DNA of 64,000 bases from Noviherbaspirillum denitrificans (GTDB taxonomy: Bacteria; Pseudomonadota; Gammaproteobacteria; Burkholderiales; Burkholderiaceae_D). The notes under the pieces are model-generated. The model worked only from the letters and a program-made list of their open reading frames with translations. It was not told where the DNA came from and did no database searches. The stretch spans positions 4,152,841 to 4,216,840 of the forward strand of contig NZ_LSTO01000001.1 in assembly GCF_002211445.1 (NCBI RefSeq). Direction: 5' to 3'. Positions 63,609 to 64,000 of the stretch are shown here, one piece after another (within the stretch, counting starts at the first letter, position 1; each line of letters opens with the position of its first letter). Both the position numbers and the translations under genes were made by a program.

Positions 63609-64000
63609 ATGCCGCTTTCCCCTTATCTCGGCACCTTCCCGCTCATCGGCGAGCGTGCGTGGGTGCACGACTCGGCCCAGATCATCGGGGACGTGATCCT
63701 TGGTGACGACAGCTCGGTCTGGTGCAATGCCGTCCTGCGCGGCGACGTCAACCGGGTCCGTGTCGGCCGCTGCAGCAATGTGCAGGACCTGACCATGTGC
63801 CATGTGTCGCACAAGACGCCGACCAAGCCGGAAGGCTCGCCGCTAGTGATTGGAGATTATGTGACGATTGGCCATTCGGTCATCTTGCACGGTTGCTCGA
63901 TTGGCAACGAATGCCTGATCGGGATGGGGACGATCGTCATGGACGATGCCGTGATTCCCGACCGCGTGATGATCGGCGCAGGCAGCCTGGTCCCGCCAGG
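63609..64000 (+). CDS. Gamma-carbonic-anhydrase-like protein, 5' part
   Basis: Runs off the window; 130 codons from ATG 63609 are seen. Left-handed beta-helix with hexapeptide repeats: MPLSPYLGTFPLIGERAW, IIGDVILGDDSSVWCNAVLR and GDVNRVRVG, then the metal-site residues in DLTMCHVSHKTPT and VTIGHSVILHGCSIGNECL. The three His of the gamma class fall at the places expected. Family YrdA/CaiE; many members have no proven carbonic anhydrase activity, so the reaction stays open. It follows the DUF2520 gene by 23 bases. Confidence 0.9.
   Translation, partial: MPLSPYLGTFPLIGERAWVHDSAQIIGDVILGDDSSVWCNAVLRGDVNRVRVGRCSNVQDLTMCHVSHKTPTKPEGSPLVIGDYVTIGHSVILHGCSIGNECLIGMGTIVMDDAVIPDRVMIGAGSLVPP

Overview
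The window is a GC-rich, gene-dense piece of a betaproteobacterial chromosome. Gene order and protein character point to Burkholderiales, most likely Oxalobacteraceae; the genus cannot be fixed from the sequence alone. The markers are the rpsB-tsf-pyrH-frr-uppS-cdsA-dxr-rseP-bamA-skp-lpxD-fabZ-lpxA-lpxB-rnhB run, a zipA-ligA pair next to smc, a divergent ppsA/ppsR pair, and a dapC-dapD-dapE-prmB run. I see no prophage, insertion sequence, CRISPR array, rRNA or tRNA. Almost everything is core metabolism and cell-envelope biogenesis.

Layout. 1-4330: de novo NAD synthesis (nadB 3' end on +, nadA-nadC on -) with an EAL/HDOD signalling protein between the two arms. 4331-10652: a small accessory zone with an unknown protein, the ABC-F factor YbiT, a DgoK-family sugar-acid kinase divergent from an aldose-1-epimerase-like protein, an LD-carboxypeptidase and an alpha/beta hydrolase. 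10819-12402: tadA-queD-queE, whose products act on the tRNA wobble base. 12503-16619: guaB - GAF/GGDEF cyclase - guaA, a GMP-synthesis operon with a probable diguanylate cyclase inside it. 16772-24133: DUF4124 protein, rnfH-ratA, smpB, nfeD-qmcA, ppsA/ppsR and a small membrane protein behind an 11-bp-phased repeat array. 24138-39585: the long minus-strand translation/envelope cluster (S2, EF-Ts, UMP kinase, ribosome recycling, undecaprenyl-PP, CDP-DAG, isoprenoid, sigma-E protease, OMP assembly, lipid A). 39835-43994: map-glnD-pseudouridine synthase. 43991-53191: smc, then zipA-ligA-galU-def with ATGA overlaps. 53384-64000: dapC, dapD, pilU, an ArsC-like protein, dapE, prmB, the ABC-F factor YheS, a CaiB/BaiF protein, a GNAT, a DUF2520 protein and the start of a gamma-carbonic-anhydrase-like gene.

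Transcription control can be read at several places: intrinsic terminators after nadB, ppsA, ppsR, tsf and dapD; shared terminators between convergent genes; an attenuator-like terminator between rpsB and tsf; and a structured rpsB leader behind a good promoter. Nothing here is clearly a new biological system. The most interesting leads are the cyclase embedded between guaB and guaA, the phased-repeat promoter at 23697-23737, a LigA with an apparently duplicated helix-hairpin-helix unit, and a small ORF with a consensus ribosome-binding site overlapping the start of uppS.
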